Below, in pieces: positions 1 to 8,479 of a stretch of DNA of 64,000 nucleotides (position 1 is its first letter; each line of letters begins with the position of its first letter). This stretch comes from Candidatus Anaerotignum merdipullorum (GTDB taxonomy: Bacteria > Bacillota > Clostridia > Lachnospirales > Anaerotignaceae): the NCBI GenBank assembly GCA_019115165.1, contig DXEB01000023.1, positions 1-64,000 on the forward strand. Reading direction: 5' to 3'. The notes beneath the pieces were generated by a model that was given only the letters and a program-made list of their open reading frames with translations, was not told the DNA's origin and searched no databases. Both the position numbers and the translations under genes were made by a program.

Positions 1-125
1 GTTTTTTCATTTTTTTCTGCATAATATATTCTAAGCTATTGGTTTTTTATAGGGGAAGATAAAAGACCAAGCAGTTTGTCATCATCTATTTTTTTCAGAG
101 AGAGAAAAAATAAGGAGGTAGTATT

Positions 126-1412
126 ATGGAAAAGAAATTTAAGGCAAAAGACATGCTGATCATCGGCGCAGCCCTGTTTGCCATGTTCTTTGGTGCCGGC
201 AACTTGATTTTCCCGCCTTTGCTGGGTCAGCAATCTGGGACATCATGGATCATCGGATTCCTATTCTTCTTCATCTTTGACGTAGGCTTGGCGCTGGTTG
301 CCATCCTTGCATTGATCGGAAAAGACACTTACTCTATCACCGGTTTGACCGGTCCAATGGGCAAAGTGCCCGGTTCTATTCTGGGTGCAGTCGGCGCACT
401 GTGTATCGGACCTTTCCTGGCCGTTCCCCGTACCGCTGCAACCACATTTGAAGTAGGTGTACTTCCCTTAGCTCCTAACTTCAATTCTTGGATCTTTACC
501 GCAATTTTCTTTGCAGTTGTATTGGTGTTGACCATTCGTCCTTCCAAAGTAGTCGACATCGTCGGCGGATATCTGACACCTATTCTGGTTATCTTCCTGC
601 TGATCATGATCGTTGTAGGTATTGTCAATCCATTGGGACCCATCGAGTCCGAACCGACAGTAAATGCAGTCAGAGAAGGTACATACAACGGATATCAGAC
701 TCTGGACGTTATCGCCGCTATGATCTTTATCATCATTATCGCAAACAGTGCGCGGGATAAAGGCTACACTGACAAAGGTTCTCTTGCCGGCGCGGTAATG
801 CGCTCTGCTGTTGTTGCAACGGTTCTGCTGCTGGTGATCTACGGCGGTCTGACTTTCCTGGGCGCTACCACCGGTACACTGGCTGATTACCAAGGTCTGG
901 ATCAGACCTCCCTGCTGGTTGCAATTACAAGAGGGCTGTTTGGCAACATCGGCGTTATTCTGTTGGGTATCATCGTATTGTTCGCATGCTGGACTACCGC
1001 AATCGGTCTGATTTCCGCTGTAAGCGAATACTTTGTGGAACTGTCCAACGGAAAACTGAAATACACCACATTGGTTACCGTTATGGTAATCTTCAGCTGG
1101 GTTGTTTCCAACTTCGGCGTTAGCACCATCATTCAGGTTTCCGCACCTTTGCTGAACCTGATTTATCCCGGTTTGCTGGTACTGATCATTCTGGCATTCT
1201 TCCACAAACAGATCAAAAACAACAACATTTACCGTTGTGCTGCTTACTTTGCAATGATTACCAGTGCACTGGAAATCCTGGCTGGTTTCGGTCTGCCGAC
1301 CGGATTTGTAAGCGCTCTGCCTCTGTCTGATATGGGCTTCGCTTGGATTATCCCTGCAATCGTAGGTGGTATCATCGGTAAATTCATTCCTTCCAAAAGC
1401 AGCGCAGCCTGA
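126..1412 (+). CDS. brnQ: Branched-chain amino acid transporter BrnQ (LIVCS family)
   Basis: Integral membrane symporter that takes up leucine, isoleucine and valine with Na+ or H+. The 428-aa length is normal for the family, and the N-terminal stretch FFGAGNLIFPP is its hallmark. About twelve hydrophobic segments run through the whole protein. The ATG at 126 follows a strong AAGGAGG ribosome site about 8 bases upstream. A hairpin terminator follows, and alaS lies convergently downstream, so this looks like a single-gene unit. Only 125 bases of upstream sequence are visible and I see no convincing promoter or leader there. The family call is firm; the exact substrate preference is inferred. 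Confidence 0.93.
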   Translation: MEKKFKAKDMLIIGAALFAMFFGAGNLIFPPLLGQQSGTSWIIGFLFFFIFDVGLALVAILALIGKDTYSITGLTGPMGKVPGSILGAVGALCIGPFLAVPRTAATTFEVGVLPLAPNFNSWIFTAIFFAVVLVLTIRPSKVVDIVGGYLTPILVIFLLIMIVVGIVNPLGPIESEPTVNAVREGTYNGYQTLDVIAAMIFIIIIANSARDKGYTDKGSLAGAVMRSAVVATVLLLVIYGGLTFLGATTGTLADYQGLDQTSLLVAITRGLFGNIGVILLGIIVLFACWTTAIGLISAVSEYFVELSNGKLKYTTLVTVMVIFSWVVSNFGVSTIIQVSAPLLNLIYPGLLVLIILAFFHKQIKNNNIYRCAAYFAMITSALEILAGFGLPTGFVSALPLSDMGFAWIIPAIVGGIIGKFIPSKSSAA

Positions 1413-1473
1413 TCTTCCCTTTCATTGATTCAGCCCTGTCCTGCTTGGATGGAAATAACACCAAAATGATAAC

Positions 1474-1513
1474 AAAAACACGGATAAACCATGGATCGGT
1501 TATCCGTGTTTTT
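1474..1513 (+). terminator. Terminator of brnQ
   Basis: Inverted repeat AACACGGATAA / TTATCCGTGTT with a short loop, followed by a T run. It lies 60 bases after the brnQ stop. Confidence 0.85.
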
Positions 1514-1514
1514 T

Positions 1515-1923
1515 CTATATACTTTCATCTGTTCCGTCCGTTCTGTTCAGAAAAATACAATCCTTCCGGGGTTTCAGTACGGAATCACAATGTCCTACAA
1601 ATTTTTTCTTTTCTATAGAAAAATCACCACAACCATGCATATGCAGTTCGAAAAAATTTTTTGCCGATAAACCGCTATGCAAACACGCACTGCCGTTTTT
1701 TGATATCCCCACATTCCTTCCGAAAATGAAAACAGTGCCAACCATTCATGTTGCCACGATTTTGACACATGGAATCTCTGGACTTTCTTATATTCCGACT
1801 TCCTGCATCTGCAGACAGCAAATATGCATTATCCCAAAAAACTTCCAACAGAATACCTCTTCCCACAATGTCCACTTGATATCCACTTTGTACATCCAAT
1901 CTTCTGCTCTTTTCTCTGAAAAA
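1515..1923. other. Intergenic stretch without a supported gene
   Basis: About 400 bases between the brnQ and alaS terminators. Short ORFs on both strands (around 1515-2031) overlap each other, lack good ribosome sites and show no recognisable domain. I see no RNA gene. Confidence 0.6.
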
Positions 1924-1980
1924 CCTGCACAAACAAGGAGAGCATCCTTTTTTCCTTGGATCCTCCCCTTGTTTGCTTCC
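1924..1980 (-). terminator. Likely terminator of alaS
   Basis: On the minus strand, AAACAAGGGGAG pairs imperfectly with CTCTCCTTGTTT around an A-rich loop. A TTTTT run follows a few bases later. It lies about 50 bases after the alaS stop. Confidence 0.6.
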
Positions 1981-2027
1981 ATTTGGTTTCGTTCTTTTCT
2001 CAAGAAAATGGTACCGCACGTTCTGCC

Positions 2028-4673
2028 TTAACAGCCTAACTGTTCTGCAATCACCATTTTTGCCTTTTCCAAAGCATCCGATATCTTCGAGGCATCCTTT
2101 CCGCCTGCCTGTGCCATATTCGGACGACCTCCGCCGCCTCCACCACAGACCACAGCTGCCGCTTTGATGATATTACCGGCATGCGCGCCTTTTTTCACAG
2201 CATCATCCGTTGCCATTGCCATCAGGTTCACTTTTCCGGATGTTCCACTCACCAGTACAATCACACCGCTGCCCAGTTTCTGCTTCAACTGATCGCCCAT
2301 GGTACGCAGTGCATTTCCATCCGCGTCTTTCACTTCTGCTGCCAGCACGGTTACACCGCCAATTTCCTCCTTGGCATTCAGCAATTCATCTACTGCACTT
2401 CCTGCCATCTTTGCTTTCCATTTTTCCAGCTCTTTTGCCGTTTCTTTTTGTTCCGCCAAAATCTGATCCAGCCGTGCCAACAGCTTATCCGGTGTGGATT
2501 TCACTTTCCGGCAGATTTCTTTGATTTCTTCTTCCTGTGCTTGATAATATTTCAGCGCTTCTTTTCCTGTTAACGCTTCGATTCTTCTCACACCCGCAGC
2601 TACCCCGTTTTCAGACAAAATTTTGAACGAGCCAATCTGCGCTGTATTATGCAGATGCGCACCGCCGCATAATTCAATGCTGTAACCGCCCATATTTACC
2701 ACACGCACCACATCTCCATATTTTTCGCCGAATAGTGCCATTGCACCCATATTCCGCGCCTCTTCCAAAGACATTTCTTCTGCGTGCACTTCATAACTTG
2801 CAAAAATTGCGTCATTGACCAGCTGTTCCACTCTTTTGATCTCTTCTGTTGTCATGGCCGCAAAATGTGTAAAGTCGAACCGCAGCCGTTCCGCACTAAC
2901 GTAAGACCCCGCCTGTTCCACATGCGTTCCCAGCACCGTGCGCAGTGCCTGATGCAGCAGATGCGTCGCGCTATGGTTTCTGGCAGAAGCCATCCGCGTC
3001 GGTACGTCGATACTTGCACAGGCAATCTCTCCCACCTGTATCGTGCCTTCTGTCACTTCTCCGATATGGGCAATTTTCCCGCCAACAACCTTCACACAGT
3101 CTGTTACCTGCACCACACCGGTTTCCGTGCGAATCACGCCGTGATCGCCTACCTGTCCGCCGCTTTCTGCATAAAACGGTGTTCTGTCTAAAAATACCGC
3201 AACACTCTGCCCTGTCTGCGCCATGTCTGTCACAGCATCATCGGCTACCAATGCAGCCACCTTGGCATTTGCCACATCGTACGTATCATATCCCGCAAAT
3301 GCCGTTTCCAGCGTTACAGGTAATTCATTGTACACCGTATCCGCAGCGCCCATATAATTGGATTTTGCTCTTGCCGCACGCGCCCGCTCTTTCTGTTGCT
3401 GCATTTCTACTGCAAAAGCATCTTCATCAATCTCCATTCCTTCTTCTTCCAGGATTTCTTTCGTCAAATCCACAGGGAATCCATAGGTATCATACAGACG
3501 GAAAGACTTTTCGCCGCTCATCACGTTATCACCGGTTGCTTTCATCTCTTCCATATCTGCCCGCAAAATTTCCATTCCCTTATCAATGGTTTTGTAGAAA
3601 CTATTTTCCTCAATCGAGAGAATCTTGAAAATATAATCCTGTTTCTCCACCAACTCCGGATATGCTTCTCCACTGCATGCAATCACTGACTTGGATAATT
3701 CTGCCAAAAATTCGCCTTCGATCCCCAGCAGCTTGCCATGACGCGCAGCACGACGCAGCAAACGACGCAGCACATATCCACGTCCTTCATTAGAAGGCAG
3801 CACACCGTCCGCCGTCATCATGGTCACAGAACGGATATGGTCTGTAATGACGCGCACAGAAATATCCGTTTTTTGGTCTGCCCCATAGATTACGCCAGCC
3901 TTCATACAAACCGCATCTCGGATGGATTTCACGGTATCAATATCAAAAATGGAATCCACACCCTGCATAATGGTTGCCATACGTTCCAATCCCATACCAG
4001 TATCTACGTTTTTCTGAGACAGTTCCGTATAAGTGCCGTCTTCTTCTGCATTGAACTGAGTCAATACCAAATTCCAGAATTCCATATATCGGTCACAGTC
4101 ACAGCCGACACCGCAGGTAGGTTTGCCGCAGCCATATTCTTCTCCGCGATCATAGTAAATCTCTGTACACGGACCACAGGGACCCGTCCCATGTTCCCAA
4201 AAGTTATCCTCTTTGCCCAATCTGACAATTCTCTCCCAGGGCAGCCCTACCTTTTCATGCCAAATATTACCCGTCTCATCATCCTCCTGATAAATCGTCA
4301 CATATAATTTATCTTCCGGAATTTCCAGCACTTTGGTCACAAATTCCCAAGACCAAGGAATGATCTCATTTTTGAAATAATCCCCAAAAGAGAAATCACC
4401 CAGCATCTCAAAAAAAGTGCCATGGCGAGCAGTTTTCCCAACGTTGTCAATATCACCGGTACGAATACATTTCTGACAAGTCGTCACTCGTTTTCTGGGG
4501 GGAATTTCCTGTCCCGTAAAATATGCTTTCATTGGCGCCATACCGGAATTAATCAGCAGCAGGCTATTATCATTATGCGGCACCAGCGAAAAACTGGGCA
4601 GCCGCAAATGGTCTTTCCCTTCAAAAAAACGCAGAAATTCCTCACGAATCTCATTAACTCCTAAATATTTCAT
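2028..4673 (-). CDS. alaS: Alanyl-tRNA synthetase
   Basis: Charges tRNA-Ala in the cytoplasm. At 881 aa it is full length. Domain order is the N-terminal class II catalytic core, the tRNA recognition region, the editing domain with the zinc-binding HSATHLLH motif (about residue 568) and CGGAH (about residue 669), and a C-terminal DHHA1 domain rich in GGGGGG. The ATG at 4673 follows GGAGGCGG. Expression is controlled by the T-box leader immediately upstream, which fits an aminoacyl-tRNA synthetase that responds to uncharged tRNA-Ala. The gene is convergent with brnQ. Nothing is missing or disrupted. Confidence 0.98.
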   Translation of the reverse strand: MKYLGVNEIREEFLRFFEGKDHLRLPSFSLVPHNDNSLLLINSGMAPMKAYFTGQEIPPRKRVTTCQKCIRTGDIDNVGKTARHGTFFEMLGDFSFGDYFKNEIIPWSWEFVTKVLEIPEDKLYVTIYQEDDETGNIWHEKVGLPWERIVRLGKEDNFWEHGTGPCGPCTEIYYDRGEEYGCGKPTCGVGCDCDRYMEFWNLVLTQFNAEEDGTYTELSQKNVDTGMGLERMATIMQGVDSIFDIDTVKSIRDAVCMKAGVIYGADQKTDISVRVITDHIRSVTMMTADGVLPSNEGRGYVLRRLLRRAARHGKLLGIEGEFLAELSKSVIACSGEAYPELVEKQDYIFKILSIEENSFYKTIDKGMEILRADMEEMKATGDNVMSGEKSFRLYDTYGFPVDLTKEILEEEGMEIDEDAFAVEMQQQKERARAARAKSNYMGAADTVYNELPVTLETAFAGYDTYDVANAKVAALVADDAVTDMAQTGQSVAVFLDRTPFYAESGGQVGDHGVIRTETGVVQVTDCVKVVGGKIAHIGEVTEGTIQVGEIACASIDVPTRMASARNHSATHLLHQALRTVLGTHVEQAGSYVSAERLRFDFTHFAAMTTEEIKRVEQLVNDAIFASYEVHAEEMSLEEARNMGAMALFGEKYGDVVRVVNMGGYSIELCGGAHLHNTAQIGSFKILSENGVAAGVRRIEALTGKEALKYYQAQEEEIKEICRKVKSTPDKLLARLDQILAEQKETAKELEKWKAKMAGSAVDELLNAKEEIGGVTVLAAEVKDADGNALRTMGDQLKQKLGSGVIVLVSGTSGKVNLMAMATDDAVKKGAHAGNIIKAAAVVCGGGGGGRPNMAQAGGKDASKISDALEKAKMVIAEQLGC

Positions 4674-4741
4674 ATCTTACCGCCTCCTTAACATATACCT
4701 TCCATTTTCCTTGCCGTCTTTCACAGGAAAGCTGGCAACCA

Positions 4742-5013
4742 TAAAAAAACGCCCCTGACAGTTTCAGTCAGGGACGAATGATTCCGTGGTACCACCCTTC
4801 TTACGCCTTCCGAAAAAGTGCGTCGCTCCAAGCCTTTAACGCAGGCATACGCTTTGACATACTCTTCTTTCCGCCAAAGAGCTGTGGTTCTTTACCCGAA
4901 AAGACTGCTTCAGCAATGTGCTGCGGAAAATCTCTCACCTAGCGACTTTCTCTCTGAAACGTCCACCCGTTGCATACTCCTTCTTTTCTTGGCTTGTTTC
5001 TGTATAAAAATAT
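4742..5013 (-). promoter_or_regulatory. T-box riboswitch (tRNA-Ala) upstream of alaS
   Basis: The minus-strand leader carries the canonical T-box sequence AGGGTGGTACCACGG (4784-4798). It is followed by the terminator hairpin GTCCCTGAC/GTCAGGGGC with a T7 run (4742-4774). Stem I features AGAGAG and GGTG are present upstream. The triplet after GAA in the specifier region reads GCA (4906-4908), an alanine codon, so specifier and downstream gene agree. Uncharged tRNA-Ala would pair with the T-box, form the antiterminator and allow alaS transcription. Confidence 0.95.
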
Positions 5014-5019
5014 AATTAG

Positions 5020-5048
5020 ATTATAGACAAGCCGTTTCCCTTTGTCAA
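5020..5048 (-). promoter_or_regulatory. SigA-type promoter of the alaS T-box transcript
   Basis: Perfect consensus TTGACA (5043-5048), 17-base spacer and TATAAT (5020-5025) on the minus strand. Transcription should start near 5013 and include the whole T-box. Confidence 0.9.
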
Positions 5049-5135
5049 GAAAAACAGCCGCCATCCTACAAAATTCCTTTTGCTTTTTTTCCGCCTACTG
5101 TCTTGCACCATCTTCTCAGAACGTCCGACCACCAT

Positions 5136-6554
5136 CTATATCCCCCGCAGCACTTCGCCCAGTCGTTTCATCCCCACTTCAATCCGATCATCTGTCAGCC
5201 CAGCAAAGCACAACCGAATATGCTGCCGTTCCGTTCCGTCAATGGAAAACTGACTGCCTGGTGAAATCAACACATGTTTTTCCAAAGCCCGATTGCATAG
5301 AATTTCTGCGTCTACCCTTTCTGGCAGATGCACCCAAAGACTGACACCGCCTTCTGGCAGCAAAAAGGAGGCGCCTGCAGGCAACAGATATTTTCTTGCC
5401 ATGGAAACCGCCTTATGATATTTGCCGCTGCCATATGCTCGCACTTTTTTGCCATGCGTTTCCCATCCGTTTGCCTGAAGGTATTCCTCCAGCGCTTTTT
5501 GAATAAAACCGGAGGTAGAAATATCCGTTGTATATTTCGCCTCCATCACCGCCGTCTTCATTTTCTTTGGCAGCACCATCAATCCCATACGCAGTCCAGG
5601 CATCAGAATTTTGGAAAAACTTTTGATATATACCACCCGGTTTTTATAATCCAACGCTTTGAGCGGAAGCAGTTTTTCCTTTCCATAATGGAAATCATAG
5701 AAATCATCTTCTTCTATAATATATGTATCATACTTTTCTGCTAAATCCAACAGACGACGTTTTTTCTCCATGGAATAAGATGCGCCGGTTGGCGTTTGAT
5801 AATACGCCATCATATAAATAAATTTGGGACGGTACAATTTCAGATAATTCTCCAATGCTGCCATTTCCATGCCGTCCATTTCCATCGGTATCCCAATCAG
5901 TTTTGCACCACGGGACAAAAATGCACCTGCGGCGCCATAAAACGTTGGGCTTTCCACAAAAACCACATCCCCATACTGCAGTACCGCTTTTGACATGATA
6001 TCAATCCCCTGCTGTGCGCCAGAAATGATTTGCATGGCGTCCACCGTAGTCTGAATGCCAAAGGAAGCCAAATAACGACACAATGTCTCTCGCAGCGGCA
6101 GATAACCCATACTGTCCGTATAACGGAACGCCCCGCCCTTTTCTCTCTCCAGCACGGTATCAAAAGCCTGTTTGAAGGCATCCACCGGAAATAACTCGTT
6201 GGGCAGCTGTGTCACCGTAAAATTGATGGCATTCTCCAATGCCGGCATCTTTTCAAACATCGCCAAGTTTTTCCGCGCTACCGGTGCAGGCACTTTCTCC
6301 ACTGGCAGCGGCGATATGTACGTACCGCTGCCTACACGAGAATATACCATTTTCTTTTGCTCTAAATATTTGTATGCTGTTACCACTGTCACTGGATTGA
6401 CCTGAAAATGTGCCGCCATTTTTCGAATCGGCGGCAACTTGCTGTCTGCTGGCAGCACACCATCTTCCGCCAGTGCTGCAATTCCATCCGCCAGCTGCCG
6501 ATAAATTGGGATATCCGAATCTTTCTTTAATGGGATTTGAAAGCAGTCCTCCAT
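5136..6554 (-). CDS. MocR-type GntR regulator with PLP aminotransferase-like domain
   Basis: Cytoplasmic transcription factor of the MocR/PdxR class, 472 aa. Residues 1-75 are a GntR winged helix (IPIYRQLADGIAAL, then VNPVTVVTAYKYLEQ). The rest is a fold-type I aminotransferase domain with the EEDDFYDF acidic loop, a PLP-binding lysine in IKSFSKI and an arginine in GLRMG. Family members sense PLP or an amine ligand and usually regulate nearby genes. No vitamin B6 or amine catabolism gene is present in the window, so the target is unknown. The gene lies 6 bases downstream of rpoN and is probably cotranscribed with it. A direct aminotransferase role is less likely because of the N-terminal DNA-binding domain. 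Confidence 0.88.
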   Translation of the reverse strand: MEDCFQIPLKKDSDIPIYRQLADGIAALAEDGVLPADSKLPPIRKMAAHFQVNPVTVVTAYKYLEQKKMVYSRVGSGTYISPLPVEKVPAPVARKNLAMFEKMPALENAINFTVTQLPNELFPVDAFKQAFDTVLEREKGGAFRYTDSMGYLPLRETLCRYLASFGIQTTVDAMQIISGAQQGIDIMSKAVLQYGDVVFVESPTFYGAAGAFLSRGAKLIGIPMEMDGMEMAALENYLKLYRPKFIYMMAYYQTPTGASYSMEKKRRLLDLAEKYDTYIIEEDDFYDFHYGKEKLLPLKALDYKNRVVYIKSFSKILMPGLRMGLMVLPKKMKTAVMEAKYTTDISTSGFIQKALEEYLQANGWETHGKKVRAYGSGKYHKAVSMARKYLLPAGASFLLPEGGVSLWVHLPERVDAEILCNRALEKHVLISPGSQFSIDGTERQHIRLCFAGLTDDRIEVGMKRLGEVLRGI

Positions 6555-6560
6555 CTTCTC

Positions 6561-7931
6561 TCACCGTCTCTCTCCATACTGTTTTCTGCCGGAAGCACCA
6601 GGAATACCCATATTCTCCCGATATTTTGCCACCGTTCTGCGGGAAATACGAATCCCTTCCGCCGTTAGCTGCTCTGTTAATTCCCGATCACTCAACGGAT
6701 GTCTCTTATCCTCCGTTTCCATCAATTCCGTCAACCGCTTTTGTATCTGTTGTACAGAAATCTCTTCTGCATGATCAGTTGCCACTGCTTTGGAAAAAAA
6801 GTCTGCCAAGGCAAACACGCCTTTTTCACACTGCAAATATTTATCTTTCACCGCACGGCTGACCGTAGACTCATGCACCTGCATCCACTCCGCCACATCT
6901 ACCATGCGCAGCGGCTGCAGACAACCGTCCGGATAAAGAAAAAACTCTTTCTGTGCTGCCACAATCTGCTGTGCCGTTTCCAGAAGCGTAGATTCTCTGC
7001 GATGTACACACTGCACGGTCCATTCTGCCTGTCGCAATTTCTGTGCGACATAGTCTTTGGTTTCCTTGGAACTGTCTTCTCGCAGTATTTTCTGATAAGA
7101 AGGATTGATATATAGTCTGGGAGTGGTATGACTGTTGATATGAACCGACAATTCGTCACCCCGCCGTTCCACAAACACATCTGGAATAACATATTCCAAT
7201 GGACGGTCATTGGCATATCCGCTGCCCGGCTTCGGAACACAGGATTTGATTTCTTCTAAAGCGTCCATCATTACTTCCATAGAAATATGCAGTTTCTTCG
7301 CCACAAAAGCCAGACGATTTTTCGCCACGTCCGGCAGATACTGTTCTACAATTTCCAACGCCTGGGGACAGGCGCCCTTTTGGCGCAGCTGAATTTGCAG
7401 ACATTCTATCAGCGTTCTCGCCCCCACTCCCGGCGGGTCCAGCGCCTGCATCTGTACAAGCAAACGCTCAGCTTCTTCCTGCGAGAGCTGATATCGCTGC
7501 ATCGCTGCTTCCAATGCTCCCGTTTCCAAATATCCGCTTTCTTCCGTACTTTCCGCCAAAAATGTCAGAATCTTTTTCTCCCGCTCTGTGATTGGCAGAA
7601 GATGAATCTGAAATTGCAGATATTCCCGCAGACTTTGGGCTTCCTTTTTCCCAAAGCGCAAGTCCTCCCGCTCCCGTTCACTGTCCATCTCCATCTGATA
7701 ATATCCGCGATTTTGTTCATCTGATTCCTGCAACCATTGCAGACGTTCCAGCAGACGCATTTCCTCCTGCTGCGGCGCACTTTCTTCTTTCCATTCCAAC
7801 AGCGGATTTTCCTCTGTCATTTCACGAATATATTCCGACAATGCCAATGTATTCATTTGCAGAATTTCCACAGATTGCTGCATCCTTTGCGATAACATTT
7901 GCCTCTGCTGCATTTGCAAGGATAAATCCAT
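6561..7931 (-). CDS. rpoN: RNA polymerase sigma-54 factor
   Basis: Alternative sigma factor for -24/-12 promoters that need AAA+ enhancer-binding activators. At 456 aa it has the glutamine-rich region I at the N-terminus (QMQQRQMLSQRMQQSVEILQ), the core-binding domain in the middle and a C-terminal RpoN box read as RRTVAKYRE near residue 439. The start follows a GGAGGAGAAC site. Clostridial members commonly drive amino acid or butyrate metabolism genes. No enhancer-binding protein is encoded in the window, so the regulon cannot be deduced here. The MocR gene follows immediately. Confidence 0.95.
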   Translation of the reverse strand: MDLSLQMQQRQMLSQRMQQSVEILQMNTLALSEYIREMTEENPLLEWKEESAPQQEEMRLLERLQWLQESDEQNRGYYQMEMDSEREREDLRFGKKEAQSLREYLQFQIHLLPITEREKKILTFLAESTEESGYLETGALEAAMQRYQLSQEEAERLLVQMQALDPPGVGARTLIECLQIQLRQKGACPQALEIVEQYLPDVAKNRLAFVAKKLHISMEVMMDALEEIKSCVPKPGSGYANDRPLEYVIPDVFVERRGDELSVHINSHTTPRLYINPSYQKILREDSSKETKDYVAQKLRQAEWTVQCVHRRESTLLETAQQIVAAQKEFFLYPDGCLQPLRMVDVAEWMQVHESTVSRAVKDKYLQCEKGVFALADFFSKAVATDHAEEISVQQIQKRLTELMETEDKRHPLSDRELTEQLTAEGIRISRRTVAKYRENMGIPGASGRKQYGERR

Positions 7932-8013
7932 ACTGTTCTCCTCCTTTCTCTATACCATTTCTATCTGCGCCATCCATATCATTCTGTCGCACAATTTCGT
8001 TTTCGATTGCTTT

Positions 8014-8042
8014 ATTTTATCACTCCTCAAAAAATATAGCAA
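8014..8042 (-). promoter_or_regulatory. Promoter of rpoN-mocR
   Basis: Minus-strand TTGCTA (8037-8042), 17-base spacer, TAAAAT (8014-8019). It lies about 85 bases before the rpoN ATG. Confidence 0.65.
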
Positions 8043-8137
8043 GTTTTATGCCAATCTTCTCCATTCCTTCCATATCTTACAATTCAAATTTGTGAAAGAT
8101 GATCGAAACACAAAAAAAATGTTGGTAATAAATAAGC

Positions 8138-8153
8138 ATTTACAATTGTAAAT
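8138..8153. promoter_or_regulatory. Perfect 16-bp palindrome, probable operator
   Basis: ATTTACAATTGTAAAT is a perfect palindrome in the divergent region between the rpoN and rnf promoters. Its core TACAATTGTA fits the TACAnnTGTA consensus described for BlaI/CopY-type winged-helix repressors. No such repressor is encoded in the window, so its identity and target are open. It sits about 100 bases upstream of the rpoN -35 and 155 bases upstream of the rnf -35. Confidence 0.45.
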
Positions 8154-8309
8154 AATAATAGTAAACTGAGATAGGAGAGTTGATTTGCATACAGAAAAGC
8201 TAGGAATTATGGGCTTTCAGCAAGTTTTTTCATAATCAAACGATCCACTCTTCTTTTGTCGTTTTCTTCACAAAAAAACCTTTTTTTCCTGTTTTTTCTG
8301 AAAAAAATA

Positions 8310-8338
8310 TTGTGAAATCTTCATTTTTGTATTAAAAT
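8310..8338 (+). promoter_or_regulatory. Probable promoter of the rnf operon
   Basis: TTGTGA (8310-8315), 17-base spacer, TAAAAT (8333-8338) in a very AT-rich region. The predicted leader to rnfC is about 135 bases and holds a small GC hairpin, GCGCCC/GGGCGC (8437-8452), just before the ribosome site. Confidence 0.6.
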
Positions 8339-8479
8339 ATTGCTGTTATATATAGCTATATTTTTATAAAGTATAACCAAATCAAGCGTTTTTGTGCAAA
8401 TGCTTGCCTTTTGTGCTGTAAACGCAACCAAAACCCGCGCCCCTACGGGCGCAAAAATCACTTGACAGAGGGGGATAAT

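Noticed and set aside
468-1205. 245-aa minus ORF over brnQ
   Set aside because: Antisense shadow of a clear transporter gene. Gln/Asn/Cys-rich composition.
8388-8408. Possible sigma-54 promoter before rnfC (TTTGTGCAAATGCTTGC)
   Set aside because: The GC of the -12 element is present but the -24 GG is not, and a better sigma-70-type promoter lies upstream.
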